A stretch of DNA of 64,000 nt. Source: Chamaecrista fasciculata (taxonomy: Eukaryota > Streptophyta > Magnoliopsida > Fabales > Fabaceae). The notes beneath the pieces are model-generated. The model was not told the DNA's origin, ran no database searches, and saw nothing but the letters and a program-made list of their open reading frames with translations. The stretch covers positions 55,346 to 119,345 of the forward strand of contig QANZ01020434.1 in the NCBI GenBank assembly GCA_003254925.1, read 5' to 3'. Position numbers and translations under genes: made by a program. Below, piece by piece: positions 22,770 to 34,524 of this stretch (the first letter of the stretch is position 1; every line of letters begins with the position of its first letter).

Positions 22770-23094
22770 TGTAGAAATGTCTAACTCACCCCAAAAGAGC
22801 ACTTAAAGGGACAGAGTTGTCTCATTATATATATAGAGTTAAAAGGTCATTTAACCAAGAAATATGAGGCTTCACCACGCCCCCCTCATGCCCGACATAG
22901 CAGCGTAAAGTCAACGGGTTATTCCCAGTACAATCTATAATAAAGCCCATCCATCCACACTTGTTTAAACTTAGCTCTGATACCATGTAGAAATGTCTAA
23001 CTCACCTTAAAAAAGATTTGAAAGGAAGATAGTTGACTCATTATATATATAGAGTTAATTAGAAGTTCATTTAATCAGACAATATGAGACTTCA
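22770..23094 (-). mobile_element. Complete TRIM retrotransposon (miniature LTR element)
   Basis: Two direct LTRs, 22770-22874 (105 bp) and 22986-23094 (109 bp), both start TGTAGAAATGTCTAACTCAC and end in CTTCA on the plus strand. The 111-bp internal part ends at 22974-22985 with GCTCTGATACCA. That is the reverse complement of TGGTATCAGAGC, the initiator-Met tRNA primer-binding site, directly against the right LTR. On the minus strand a purine run (AGGGGGGCGTGG) precedes the left LTR as polypurine tract. It has no coding capacity. The LTRs differ at about one base in five, so it is old. The 5-bp flanks (GATAT, ATAAA) do not match. Confidence 0.85.
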
Positions 23095-24170
23095 ATAAAT
23101 ATAGACAAATGGTTTAATTTTATTTAAATTTGTAGAAAAATAACCCCCCTTTGCAAAACATTCTTGACTACTATACGAAGGACATGGGAAACTAGCTATA
23201 TATACGGACTATACTATATATGAAATAATGAAAACTGAAGATTATGATGTTGGATTTATATATACTAGCTAGGGTTTTGGGAATTATTTGAAATAATATG
23301 ATGTTACACTCAAGGTTTTATTTAACATGACGTTACGTCAAGAGGCTATGTGCATGTGTGGACGCATGGCCATCGCAATATATATATATAATATGTGATT
23401 AATTAAGGAAAATTAAATTAATTAATAATCATGATGGTTAGTTCTTAATTATGATTGATTATATCACTTGATTACGTACAAGTTTGTTCAATTGTCATGA
23501 TCTTAATAATAGTGAAATTTTCTTACATATAAGTTTCAACCACTCTTTTTAGATCTTCTGGTGGTTACACGTACGTACGAGAGAGAGGTGATGATCATGA
23601 ATATATTGTAAGTTTGATAGGATATGATATTTTGATATATATATATATATATATATATGCCTTTTCCCTTTCGTTTCTTTGTCAATGCTTTATCTCTTAT
23701 TTTTTTTACAGAATTTAATTAGCTGGCAACAAGCCTAGTTTGATAGATAATTCGAATTAAGTTTTTATTATTTAATATATATAGTTGTAATTGTATATAC
23801 GTTGTTATTGTTTTACGCAGAAGATTAATAGTCATGTATGATGTTTATATCGTACGTAGAGAAAATAATCATAGTGATCATCGACAACTCTTTGTCATAC
23901 GTAAATTGATGATCTCCTTGATTTAATAATATATTCTTTTATCCAGTTATCGTGTTTTATCATTAGTTTAATTTTAATTACAAAATTTGTGTTTTTATTT
24001 AAATTTTTTGGTATATATATATTGGACCAATTTGAGAGTGCTCTTTGAATCATTCAAAAGGATATATTGGCCTTGTGCATTTAGTTCGATGTAAAATTAA
24101 TTTGATTTTGGTTATGTATGCTCATATAATCCATTCAACTAGCTAGTTGGAACATAATTAATTATTAAGA
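23095..24170. other. AT-rich intergenic DNA
   Basis: I see no gene, RNA gene or defined repeat. AT microsatellite at about 23634-23658. Confidence 0.55.
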
Positions 24171-24500
24171 CAAAAGTACTAATTTTGTCTCAAAATTTTG
24201 CACTAATTTTCAATTTCGTCCTCAATCTTTTTTCTTTCCGTCCATCTCTAATCTTTTTTTTAAATTAGGATATCATGTCCTATATCTATCATTTTTTAGC
24301 ATTTTAAGCACTTGTCAGATATTAGATATCACATAAGATATATATCTATATCTATACTATATTATATGTGTGAGGACATTTTTAGTTGGTCAAAAATAAT
24401 TAAATTAAAAATTAAAAAAATAAGAAATAAACATGTGGAACTTGATAATTGGCTGACTGGATAAATAATGGGAGAGGGAAAGTAGTAGATAGAATTTAAG
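24171..24500. repeat. Partial family E arm and a second dispersed repeat
   Basis: 24171-24260 resembles the left arm of family E (ACAAAAGTACTAATTTTGTC), with the right arm missing. From about 24349 (TCTATACTATATTATATG) to 24495 (GGAAAGTAGTAGATAGAATT) it resembles 7506-7660. Confidence 0.45.
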
Positions 24501-25173
24501 AAAGTGAAAACTTATTATTTGGTCTTTTAATTTTCACACTTCTAACGATTTAATCTTTGAATACTATTTAGTCACTGAATAACTATAAATGTCAAATCAA
24601 ACATTACATATATATATATATATTTCAGTGCCCATTAGGGCACATAAAGCCCCTAATATATATATATATATATGGATGCTAAATTATGAGATACCAATTG
24701 AGTACAAATATTGAATATAAATAGGAATATTGATAAAATGATTGAGTACTATACCCTTTACGATTCCTATTGATAATTGGAAAGTGCCTCGAGAATCCAA
24801 AAGCTCAAGTATATAACCTCTCCTCTAAGGTTTGGTCCAATCTTTTTTTCCGAGACCACTTTCCTTAAACCATTTAGGACTAAACATTTTTATATTAAAG
24901 GTAAAGCTCATCAAGATCCAAGAGTCATTGGATTGGACCCAACAATGGATTGGGTCCATTTCTACCCCAAGGCTTTATGAAGTTTGGCACTAAGTTTACC
25001 TTGCTACTCATATAGGAACTTAGTCCTAGTGGTCCAAACTTAGTGCCAGGCTCAAACCTAGGGTCATTTGCCATATGCACTAGTGTATTAGAGGCCCATT
25101 GGTTCCTCTTTCTTTTCCATGTGATTTTTTTCATTCTCTTGTTGTAGATCTGGAAAATGAGTTTTAAAAATTA

Positions 25174-25602
25174 AGATAAATTATAGTTTGGTAACCTTGT
25201 GATTTGGTTATATTTTACTTTCGTAGCCTGTGATTTAAAAAGTGACACTGTGGTACTCTGTGGTATTATCCGTTAAAACTTTAGTACCCTTTGGAGCTAT
25301 TTTTTAATTTTAACCATAACAAATTTTGCAAAAATTACATTATGATCCCTAATTTTTTTTATAATTTTCCTTTTAGTCCCTAGATAATATGTATCAAGGG
25401 ATCTATTTGTAATTTTCTGAAAATATTGGGGGTCAATATGTAGTTTTTGCAAAATTTATTATGGTTAAAATTACAAAATAGCTCCAAAGGGTACCAAATT
25501 GTAAACGGAGAATACCACAGGGTACCAAAGTGTCACTTTTAAACCACAGGGTATCAAAGTGAAATATTACCAAACTACAGAGTGCCAAAGTATAATTTAC
25601 CC
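25174..25602. mobile_element. MULE-type MITE, family A, exact 9-bp target duplication
   Basis: The ends AGATAAATTATAGTTTGG and CCAAAGTATAATTTACCC are inverted, and inner arms share AGCTATTTTTTAATTTTAAC. TAAAAATTA flanks both sides (25165-25173, 25603-25611). The duplicated segment near 46345 has a single, uninterrupted TTAAAAATTAATATAAA, which is an empty site. Confidence 0.9.
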
Positions 25603-25743
25603 TAAAAATTAATATAAAAGACTGTCATAGTAATTTAAAATTTTTAATAACTATGATAGACAATAGATAAAAACCTATTCTAACATGCACATAATTTGGC
25701 CCAAAAACGGCTCCTAAGAATCTTAGGCCCAATATTATCATTT

Positions 25744-26382
25744 GGCTTAAGTGCAATTTTGGTCCCCTAACTTTCGCAAAGGTCTCAATTTGGTCCTCTA
25801 ACTTTTTTGTTGCAATTTTGGTCCCCTAACTTTCGCAAAGGTCTCAATTTGGTCCCCTAACTTTTTTTGTTGCAATTTTGGTCCCCTAACTTTCATAAAG
25901 GTCTCAATTTGGTCCCCTAACTTTTTTTGTTGCAATTTTGGTCCCCTAACTTTTGAAAGCGTCTCACTGTTGGTCCCAAGTGCACTTTTTCCATCCATTA
26001 TCTGCCGTTAGTGCCGATCTAAAGGCTGAGTTGGTTGATGACGTGATAAATATGAGTGAAGTGGATTAAAAAATGACCATTTTGCGGAGACGTTTTCATG
26101 ACTTGAAAGTGCACTTTGGACTAATAGTGAGACGTTTTCAAGAGTTAGGGGACCAAAATTGTAACAAAAAAAGTTATGGGACCAAATTGAGACCTTTGCG
26201 AAAGTTAGGGGACCAAATTGAGACCTTTACGAAAGTTAAGGGACCAAAATTGCAACAAAAAAATTTAGGGGACCAAATTGAGACCTTTGCGAAATTTAAG
26301 AGACCAAAATTGCAACAAAAAAAGTTAGGGGACCAAATTGAGACCTTTGCAAAAGTTAGGGGACCAAAATTGCACTTAAGCC
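25744..26382. mobile_element. MULE-type MITE, family B, with tandem units in its arms
   Basis: GGCTTAAGTGCAATTTTGG and CCAAAATTGCACTTAAGCC are perfect inverted ends. TTATCATTT flanks both sides (25735-25743, 26383-26391). Each arm is several near-identical units of about 60 bp (TTGCAATTTTGGTCCCCTAA then GGTCTCAATTTGGTCC). The open frames here only reflect that periodicity. Confidence 0.92.
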
Positions 26383-27067
26383 TTATCATTTCTATTTTGT
26401 TTACTTATCAGACTTATTAATGATGAGCAACCAAGAGCTAACCCAATCTACATTACTTATCAGACTTAACGATAGTTAAAGATATTCATCTATATCCCTT
26501 CAAGAAAGTTATAAAGTTATATGATATCTTTTTGGATATCAAATGCTCCCTAAGATAAGGATAATAAAAATTAAATATTTTTAAATATTAGACGAATACG
26601 AATATTATTTTTGTAATATCTTATATTCGTTTGAAATAAAGAATACTTAGAATATCTCCGGTCCAATATCTTATTATATATTTAATTTTTATATTTTATA
26701 TGTAATTTAATATTTTATATATAATTATTTAAATTTAATTAATTAGATTTACACATTTTTTATTTATATCCTATAGTTATATATGTTTTTGTTTAGATAT
26801 TTTGAATATCAATTGAATATCAAATAAAGTACGATACATATATTAATTTAATTATCAAATAGAAATAGAGTATAATATTTGATAAAATAAATTAATACAA
26901 ATATAGATAATAATAAAATGATGGAATACCCTATCATTTGTCAATCCTAATTTTGTTGGAGCTTTTCGAATATGAACCCAATATATAATCTAACGAGTTT
27001 GATTCACTTAAGCTTATAATGCAATTTATATCCCTAAATTTAGAGGCTTGTAGAGAATACTTCCTTN

Positions 27068-27425
27068 TGGGCAAAACACTAATTTTGTCTCTAAACTTTA
27101 CATCCGTTGTTAATTTTGTCCCTCATTTTTTTTAGCGATCAATTTTGTCCTCAATGTTTTACATTTTGATCAATTTTATCCTTTAACTAATTTCTTTAAA
27201 TAAATTAACGATATATACTGCATCCTGTTTTTTAATTTGAGTTAAGATTTGAGTTTCTTTTTATATCAATTTTACATTTTCCATCATTAATATTTGGCTA
27301 AAGTATGAGCAAATAATAAAATTGACCAAAATGTCAAACATTGGGGACAAAATTATGCAAAACAAGATCGAGGACAAGATTGACAATTAATGTAAAATTT
27401 GGAGACAAAATTAGTGTTTTTGGCT
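27068..27425. mobile_element. TIR element, family E
   Basis: GGGCAAAACACTAATTTTGT and ACAAAATTAGTGTTTTTGGC are inverted ends. It is absent from the matching place of duplication copy 2 (about 47545). An N lies at 27067 at the left border. Confidence 0.75.
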
Positions 27426-27584
27426 TTTTTTTTCTTTCTTTCTTTCAACTTTAAAGCTCACTTAATTCTGGGCTCCTATGTACAAGTTATTAGATGAGCT
27501 AATTTCACACCGCTTGAATTATTTTATGAGCTAAGAATAATTTATCAATTTGACTCACTTTTCAGACAGGTTTAATAGGTTCAA

Positions 27585-28003
27585 TTTGACTCACTTTTGG
27601 ATTTTACGATGCAAAAGAGATCCAGACAGATTCTCATATACGTGGCTCATTGTGCTATTGGGTTTGGATACAATTTGGAGGCTTAGGAATGAGGTTGTTC
27701 GTAAGCGTCAACACATCTCTCCGTTGAAGGCTATTATTATGATTGTTAGGACTAGGGACATTCATAGGGTTGTTTTTGATAATTTATCGTCTTCTGTTGG
27801 TTCTGATTTAGATTATGCTAATTTATCTTCTTTTATTGCGTTATCCAGTCATGAAGGATTGACTATTGATGTGGACCACTCTAATGTGGGGCCCCAATAG
27901 TCAACTTTCTCCACTGGGTAGATTTTTTCCGGATGGCTCGGGTTCGGGTCTTCCATTTGTTCGTCACTGTTTTCTATTATTATAAAAGATAAATAAATAA
28001 ATT
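27585..28003 (+). pseudogene. 5'-truncated LINE 3' fragment
   Basis: An open frame to 27900 includes LDTIWRLRNEVVRK, which resembles the WxxRNxxVF stretch that follows the zf-RVT knuckle in plant LINE ORF2. A 3' tail with TAAA repeats (AGATAAATAAATAAATTAAG) ends near 28003. It is missing from copy 2 of the duplication. No intact domain remains. Confidence 0.5.
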
Positions 28004-28519
28004 AAGTTTTAACAATGCCAAAGAGAGGAAATGAGAAATTCATCAACTCCTTTCTGACCTTGAAATTGCCATTCTTCATGCATGCTCTTTGAACTTGTTC
28101 AACCATATTAATATTCAATTATGATACAGCATGTTATATAGATTCCAATACAATTTTTTTAAATCTAAAGAAAGAGTAATCAAGAAACAGCACATTCCAT
28201 ACCATTCTATTGATACTAGAGTGACATAGGGGTTTGGTGGAATATCCAAAATAAAAAAAGAAAAAAGAAATCAAATATTTTAATTTCATTTATATAGGAA
28301 TGTATAATGCATGTGTTATTATTATTTTTATTCCCTCATGTAATTAATTATTATAAATTATGCGTTTGCTTCTTTAAAGCCCTGAATCTTGCCTTCTTCC
28401 AAACTACATATAACTTTATTATTCCACCTCTTATAAAGAAAACAAGTCAAAATCAATATATATATAGCCATAGATAGTAGATACCTACCCAAAATCCCAC
28501 TCCATATACACTTTAACAC

Positions 28520-28529
28520 TATATATAGG
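28520..28529 (+). promoter_or_regulatory. Putative TATA box of dioxygenase gene 1
   Basis: TATATATAGG lies 83 bp before the ATG at 28612. The following leader is also found at 58468-58535 without a gene. Confidence 0.45.
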
Positions 28530-28611
28530 CCATCTCCAATACTCCTTAATTCCTTATATATCTTTAAGAGGCTTTATCAATCTCTTCTTCGCCATTATTC
28601 AATATATATAT

Positions 28612-31546
28612 ATGCCTTCAACTTTCGAGTCCCCAACTTCACTATACGACTTCGTGGTTAGAGATGGAAATGGCGTGAAGGGCTTGATGGACTTGGGCTT
28701 ACCCAAGGTACTTTGATAAAATTTGTAATATTTTCTATCTAATTAATTTAGACAAAATAAATAAAAATTAATTTATAATATATTAATTATTAAATTAGTT
28801 ATATATAATCGTTTAATTTCGTATACACCATGAGCATTATTTTTAAATGGTGACTAATAATGATCTAATATATCTTTTGAAGTATAAACATTTTATTTTG
28901 AAGGCGTGTCATTGTGCCGAACATGTGTTCGTATTCGACATTTGTATGTCACTCATACGACATATATTTATAAGTTTTATAATATAAAATTAATTTTCTG
29001 TGACTTTAACCTGACAAATAATACAAAATAATAACATATATGACATATTATGAATAGATATTGTAAATTTTAAAGTTTTAATTAAAATTTATAAATTCGT
29101 AACTATTTATTTATATAAATATATGTTGTGTTATGTCATATAATTTTAAGAATTTAACATATCAGTATGTTCGTATTCATATCGTATTCCGTATTCATAT
29201 AAGTGCCCAATATAAAACGATATATCTATTAACTACAATATATATATCTTTCATTGTGAAAGATAAATATACTTTTTTAAAAATTGTTTATTAGCAATTA
29301 ACATACACAACTTTTAATATAAAATTTATGTTTTATAAGCTGTGTCGGTTAGTAAATTATAAATACTATTTTGTATCAAAACATAAAGTAGAATAAGAAA
29401 TTCAATTTATAGTTGGTTTTGTTATATTTTCCCCATATTTGCAATCACTATTTAAAAATTGTAATAACTAATAACTAATAACACTTCAAAGTCTTTCATT
29501 TATCTATTTCTTCTACTTTGATTTCTAATCAACAGGTACCACATAAATACATACAACCCCCACATGAGCGAATCAGAGACCCAGATTCAACCCCAGTGCT
29601 TCAAGTGGCACCGATTGATCTCTCAAAGTTGGATGGTTCAGCATTTGAGCGAGCCCAAGTGGTGGCTCAAATTGATAGTGCTTCTCAAACACTTGGCTTC
29701 TTCCAAGTTGTGAACCATGGAGTGCCTTTAGAGTTGTTGGACAAGCTCACAGTGGTGGCACATAAGTTCTTTAGCTTGACGCCGGAGAAGAAGGTGACGT
29801 ATCGAGGCGGTGGAGGGAGCTTGAGCCAAAGGCTAAATGTTAAGTATGGGACGAGCTTTGTGCCTGAGAAAGAGGAAGCATTGGAATGGAAGGACTATGT
29901 TAGTATGGGGTACACTAACGATGAGGATGCCCTTCAATATTGGCCTCATGTCTGCAAGTACGTATACCTATATATGTCATTTATTTTTCTTTTAGAAAAA
30001 ATATTAAATATTTGGTGGATATATAGTTTTTAACGATTGACTTTGATACCGGTTCAAATTTGAGTCCAAAGACGAGGATCATAATACTCTATCAGTATCC
30101 TACTTGCGATTATCCCCAAGTTTGTCGCTCATGCATTATATTATATATATTTTTTTAATTAATATCTTCAATCTATCAGGAACGAATCACTTGAGTATTT
30201 GAAGTTATCAACCAAGATGGCTAAGAAGATACTAGAAATTCTCATATCGAATCTTGGGGCTAAATTGGAGGACTCAAAGATTGAGGGATTGCTTGACTTT
30301 AGGATGGTGAACATGAACTATTACCCTGCATGTCCAAATCCAGAGCTCACTGTGGGAGTAGGACGTCACTCAGACATGGGAACCCTAACTGTGCTTCTCC
30401 AAGATGGAATTGGTGGTTTATATGTCAAACTTGAACAAGATAGTGAAGCTGGAAACAGAGGAGATTGGGTTCAGATTCCACCAATTCAAGGAGCTCTAGT
30501 TATCAATATTGGTGATACTTTACAGGTTTGATGTTATCTTTTATTTTTATACGTTACATTCTATGAAGTATTGACATTGATCAACATGTTAAGTTTTTCT
30601 TGAAATTATGACACAAATATTGATAAAAACTTAAAAAAAGGGCCAAAGTGAAATTTTGGTCTCATCATTTTTGCTCATATCTCAATTTGGTCCCATAACC
30701 TTTTTTATTGCACTTTTTGTCCTATATCTTTTGCTCAGGTTGCAGATTTGGTCCCGTGTTGCATTTTTGGTCCTATATCTTTGGGTCAGGTTGCAGAATT
30801 GATCACATATCTTTGGGTTAAGTGCATAATCAGTCTCATATCATAAAACTTTTTGTGAAGATATTACATCAACCATGAGACCCAAGGTGATACGTGACCA
30901 AATTTGCAACCTGAGTAAAAGATATGAGACCAAAAGTGCAACAAACAAATTATGAGACCAGAGCAAAAGTTATGGGTTCAAAAGTGCAATTCGACAAAAA
31001 AAAAATTATGATATCTATTCATGGTATATATCATATGTGTCAAATGTTTATATAATATATATATATATATATATTTCTGTGTTGAAGTTGAGAGAAAATA
31101 ATTTTACATTCCGATACTTATGGACATGTATCAAGCACGTGTCAGACACATACACATGTCAAATATGATGAAACTCCTTCAAAATGAATCGTCTTTCTAG
31201 GTCATACTTATACAATGCAAGTTTTATATTGTGTATGTGTATTGATGAACTATATTTATGTGTGTGATATATATTATGTTGCAAGATATTAAGCAACGGG
31301 AGGTATAAAAGTGCTGAACACAGAGTGAGAACTACAAGCAGTCAATGTAGGGTGTCTATTCCAGTATTTACAATTGCAAAGCCAACTGAGAAGATAGGGC
31401 CATTGCCAGAAGTGGTGAAGAAAGATGGCTTTGCACGTTATAGAGAGATAGAGTTTAAAGATTACATGAACAACTTCTTTGGAAATGCTCATGATGGAAA
31501 GAAGTCTCTTGATTTTGCAAGCATTGAATATGCACCACATCCTTAA
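28612..31546 (+). CDS. 2-oxoglutarate/Fe(II)-dependent dioxygenase, F6'H/S8H-like (gene 1)
   Basis: Four exons: 28612-28707, 29536-29957, 30180-30525 and 31286-31546, giving 374 aa with TAA. The first exon (32 codons) is short and easily missed. It supplies SLYDFVVRDGNGVKGLMDLG, which matches the start of feruloyl-CoA 6'-hydroxylases and of gene 2. The N-terminal DIOX_N part runs to about residue 165 (GFFQVVNHGVP, KYGTSF, LEWKDY). The catalytic half has NYYPACP, iron ligands H236, D238 and H300, and R310-x-S312 for 2-oxoglutarate. Such cytosolic enzymes hydroxylate small molecules; the nearest named relatives ortho-hydroxylate feruloyl-CoA or act on scopoletin in coumarin synthesis. The substrate here is inferred only. 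Exon phases agree throughout and no stop interrupts the frame. Intron 1 (828 bp) is absent from genes 2 and 3; intron 3 carries a MITE. An AAATAAAT at about 31654 may be the poly(A) signal. Confidence 0.92.
30641..30996. mobile_element. MITE, family B, in intron 3 of gene 1
   Basis: GGCCAAAGTGAAATTTTGGT at the left mirrors AAAAGTGCAATTCGAC at the right; inner units read CAATTTGGTCCCATAACC. The A-rich flanks make the target duplication ambiguous. Confidence 0.7.
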
Positions 31547-31800
31547 ATCATATGAGAACTAATTAATCATGAAGTTTTTTTGTGCTCTTCCACTTTCCAG
31601 TTTCCAGTTTGTGTCACATGGTTGCAACCTGTATTATTAATTTATAAGCATGAAATAAATACATGAAGCGATGTCTTTCCTGTCAAAGTTTGGAAATAAA
31701 ACTTCTGAAGGTGTTTATGAAATTAAACAAGAGGCAGCACACTAAGGTCTACAATGAATATGTTTGTATTTAATTTGAGTCATTTATATGTATTTATACT

Positions 31801-31972
31801 TTCATTTTTTTTTGGTTAAAACATGAATTTTCCCCTGTCTATCCGTGTAACGGTTTAAGCAAAGACTAATCCTATTCGGGTCTTAGAGACGAAATGGCCA
31901 GAACCCTCCCAACAATGTCGACCCTAAGGATCGAGTATTTTAATTTTCAATTCTGACAAATAAAAGGTTTAC
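31801..31972 (-). mobile_element. SINE-like element, family S1, 5'-truncated copy
   Basis: On the minus strand it reads CTCGATCCTTAGGGTCGACA, TTGGGAGGGTTC and CCGTTACACGGATAGACAGG and ends TTAACCAAAAAAAAATG. ATGTATTTATACT occurs on both sides (31788-31800, 31973-31985), a 13-bp target duplication. The three copies together outline the family's body and A-tail. Confidence 0.8.
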
Positions 31973-31985
31973 ATGTATTTATACT

Positions 31986-32359
31986 AAATAGTGTGTTTAA
32001 GTCAAAAGATACATTTTATATATGCATAAACTTTTGAATTCAAGTAAACTATTAAGTGGAGGATATATATGTTATAAAGATTGGACACTAGGGACAATTG
32101 GGTCATAACTCATAAGTCAAAATAAATAATTTTATTTATTATTTTAAAATTGATTAGTTAATTAATTTGAATGATTATATTGTTAAATTAATGTTATAAA
32201 TTGAAAATTTTAAAAGAAATATTTCTCACAAATCCAATAACAACAAATAATAGGGACTTAATAATCTTGAGAATAGTGACTATATATACAATCAAATCCT
32301 TCATTCTTTTTTTCTTTGTCAAGTTCTAATTTATACTTCACAAATTCTTGAGAGACTTA
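31986..32359. other. AT-rich DNA downstream of gene 1
   Basis: No gene or named repeat seen. Confidence 0.5.
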
Positions 32360-32700
32360 GGGCCTCTTTGGGTGGCTAGAGTGGCTTTCCATTATGCAAC
32401 TGGTATTGGAGAGATAATGGAGAAAGTAAGACAATGGAAAAGAATGATAAAATGGTATTTGTGTAATTTATTGTTAAAAGAGATAATGAGATACAGAATT
32501 ATTCAAAAGGGTATGTTATAGTTTATTGAAATAATTATATGAGTATTTTAAAATTTTATGGGAGTAGAAATGATAATTGTTAATAGAATGAAATGAAGGT
32601 TAATTAATGAAATGGAATTTTAGTGTTTGATTGTGATTTTAATGGTAATGGTAATGTCTTGGAATCTATGCTGATAGAGAAATTCAAGGCCCAAAAGGGA
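32360..32700. repeat. Possible MITE
   Basis: GGGCCTCTTTGGGTGGC near 32361 and AAGGCCCAAAAGGGA near 32687 are loosely inverted ends around sequence rich in AATGG/CCATT. PIF/Harbinger or hAT MITEs can look like this. Target duplication not found. Confidence 0.35.
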
Positions 32701-32919
32701 ATAATTTTTACAAATTCATTAATCAAATAATTTATCTTCAATTAATGACAACTAATTATGAAGAATTTGATAATGATTTCCACAGTATATAGTACATAAA
32801 AAAATGAGATAGTTAAAATTTTTTAAAATTTTAATTTTTTTAAAAGAATAATTACCTTCAAAAATAATTCTTTTAAATTATGTAGTTTAAGAGGATAAAA
32901 AATATAATATTTTAGTATA

Positions 32920-33612
32920 ATGTTCACAGAGCACTTGTCGTTAGTGCTGCCAAATTAATACTCAAGCAATACTCGAATATTATATTTATATATAATATAG
33001 TGTGCAACCCAAGGTCGAATCTCTCACGAAACCTCTTGATAAGAGTAAGAATTAATTGCATAAATAATTACGAATTAAGGTTTGATGTTTTGTAGATTTA
33101 AAGATTAGATAAAGATTACAAGAAAATAATAAAGAAACATAAAAGAAAGAGGTGAGGGGATGAGAAGATATGATTCCTAGAGAATAATCACGAATTCTAC
33201 TATCATAATCCAATCAAGATAATTAAGAAGTTATTATTATTATGCAACAAACCACATTTAATATTGTAAAAATTAGATGAGTCACTCTCTCTAACGACCA
33301 CAATTAAACCAATTATGCAAAAGAGAAATTTTATTAATCATAAAAGTAATGACCAAATGATCCAAGACAAATACAACTAATATTGTTTAGCGAAGAATTA
33401 AAACAACCTAATAACTATTGTTTATACTATTAACAATTAAATACAAATGTGACCTAATTGCAAATTAGCAAAACATAATAATAATAAACTCCCTAGATGA
33501 TGAAAAACATTGAGCTCAGACAGAGGAAAGAGACTTCAGTAGCAGAACGCCCAGATGGGGCTCTAGAGTGGTCTCCTTGTACTAAAATCGATGAGCTCTA
33601 TTTATAGACAAA
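32920..33612 (-). mobile_element. Probable LTR-retrotransposon remnant
   Basis: The segment AACCCAAGGTCGAATCTCTC and the minus-strand TATA-like CTATAAATAGAGCTCATCGA (33610-33591) are features common in LTRs of plant elements. No partner LTR, primer-binding site or coding sequence is visible. Confidence 0.35.
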
Positions 33613-34139
33613 ATATAAAATCAAATCAAATCTTCAATTAGATTCTTGATAAAATTTGTTAGTTAAAATTTGATTCTCAAAATTTGATGGTTATTATTAT
33701 GTGATATTAGGTCTGGAAACCAATAGAAAATAATTATGCAATATTTCTAATTTACATTATAAATCAACAAGTCAAATATTATATAGAAAATAAAAAAAAA
33801 TTGCATACTTTTATATATTTATAAATCACAACACCTTGTCACCAAATTAGCAATATATTTAGTCATTTATATAATAAAACAATATAAAATAATATCAAAA
33901 GAAGACTAAATAATATTACAATATTTTAGCTGATCAAATGTAATTCAACAAATTATATGTGTCTTTCCACTATTTAAATTATACATATAGCAAAACTATA
34001 ATATTTTAGTATTTCTTTATTTTTGAATTTGCATAAAATTATTATTTTTTAATTTGACCCAAGAATAAATCATTGATGATTACAATAATTCACAGACTAA
34101 ATTGTATATTTTTGCGACTGAATTGCATATTTTATATCA
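33613..34139. other. AT-rich intergenic DNA
   Basis: No gene or repeat recognised. Confidence 0.5.
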
Positions 34140-34148
34140 TTATTCTTT

Positions 34149-34524
34149 GGGTAAATTACATTTTGGTACCTTGTCATTTGGTCATATTTCACTTTGGTAC
34201 CCTGCGATATATATTCCCCATTAACACTTTGATACCATTTGGAGCTATTTTGTAATTTTAACCATAACAAATTTTGCAAAAATTACATATTGACCCCAAT
34301 TTTTTTAAATAATATGTATCTAGGGACCTATTTGAAATTTTTTGAAAATTTTTTGGGGTTAATATGTAATTTTTGCAAAAATTGTTATGGTTAAAATTAC
34401 AAAATAGCTCCAAAGAGTACCAAAGTATTAATGGAGAATACCACAGGGTACCAAAGTGTCATTAACCACAAAGTACCAAAGTGAAATATAACCAAACCAC
34501 AGGGTACCATAGTATACCTTACAC
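34149..34524. mobile_element. MULE-type MITE, family A, exact 9-bp target duplication
   Basis: GGGTAAATTACATTTTGG starts it and a worn end (ACCATAGTATACCTTACAC) closes it. TTATTCTTT flanks both sides (34140-34148, 34525-34533). Inner arms share CTCCAAAGAGTACC with the other family A copies. Confidence 0.88.

Larger units (their letters stand above)
24720..28611. repeat. Segmental duplication, copy 1 (upstream of dioxygenase gene 1)
   Basis: Long stretches match 45930-47560 and 57597-58535 in the same order. Examples: CTCATATAGGAACTTAGTCC with CTCATATAAGAACTTGGTCC; CCCAAAAACGGCTCCTAAGA (identical); AGAAATTCATCAACTCC(T/C)T; and the 5' UTR-like TCCTTAATTCCTTATATATC (identical). The two copies differ by several insertions, listed separately. 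Copy 1 runs straight into gene 1. Confidence 0.8.

Noticed and set aside
22974..22985. tRNA gene fragment
   Set aside because: The 12 bases fit a retrotransposon primer-binding site next to an LTR; no tRNA fold surrounds them.
25744..26382. CRISPR array
   Set aside because: Regular repeats here are arms of a eukaryotic TIR element with a 9-bp target duplication; repeat and spacer structure is absent.
25798..26420. Open frames with repeating GPKLQQKKLGDQIETF
   Set aside because: They are the translated tandem units of a non-coding MITE, present on both strands, with no start context or domain.
27550..27900. 116-aa gene upstream of gene 1
   Set aside because: Resembles a LINE ORF2 fragment, ends in an A-rich tail and is absent from the duplicate segment.
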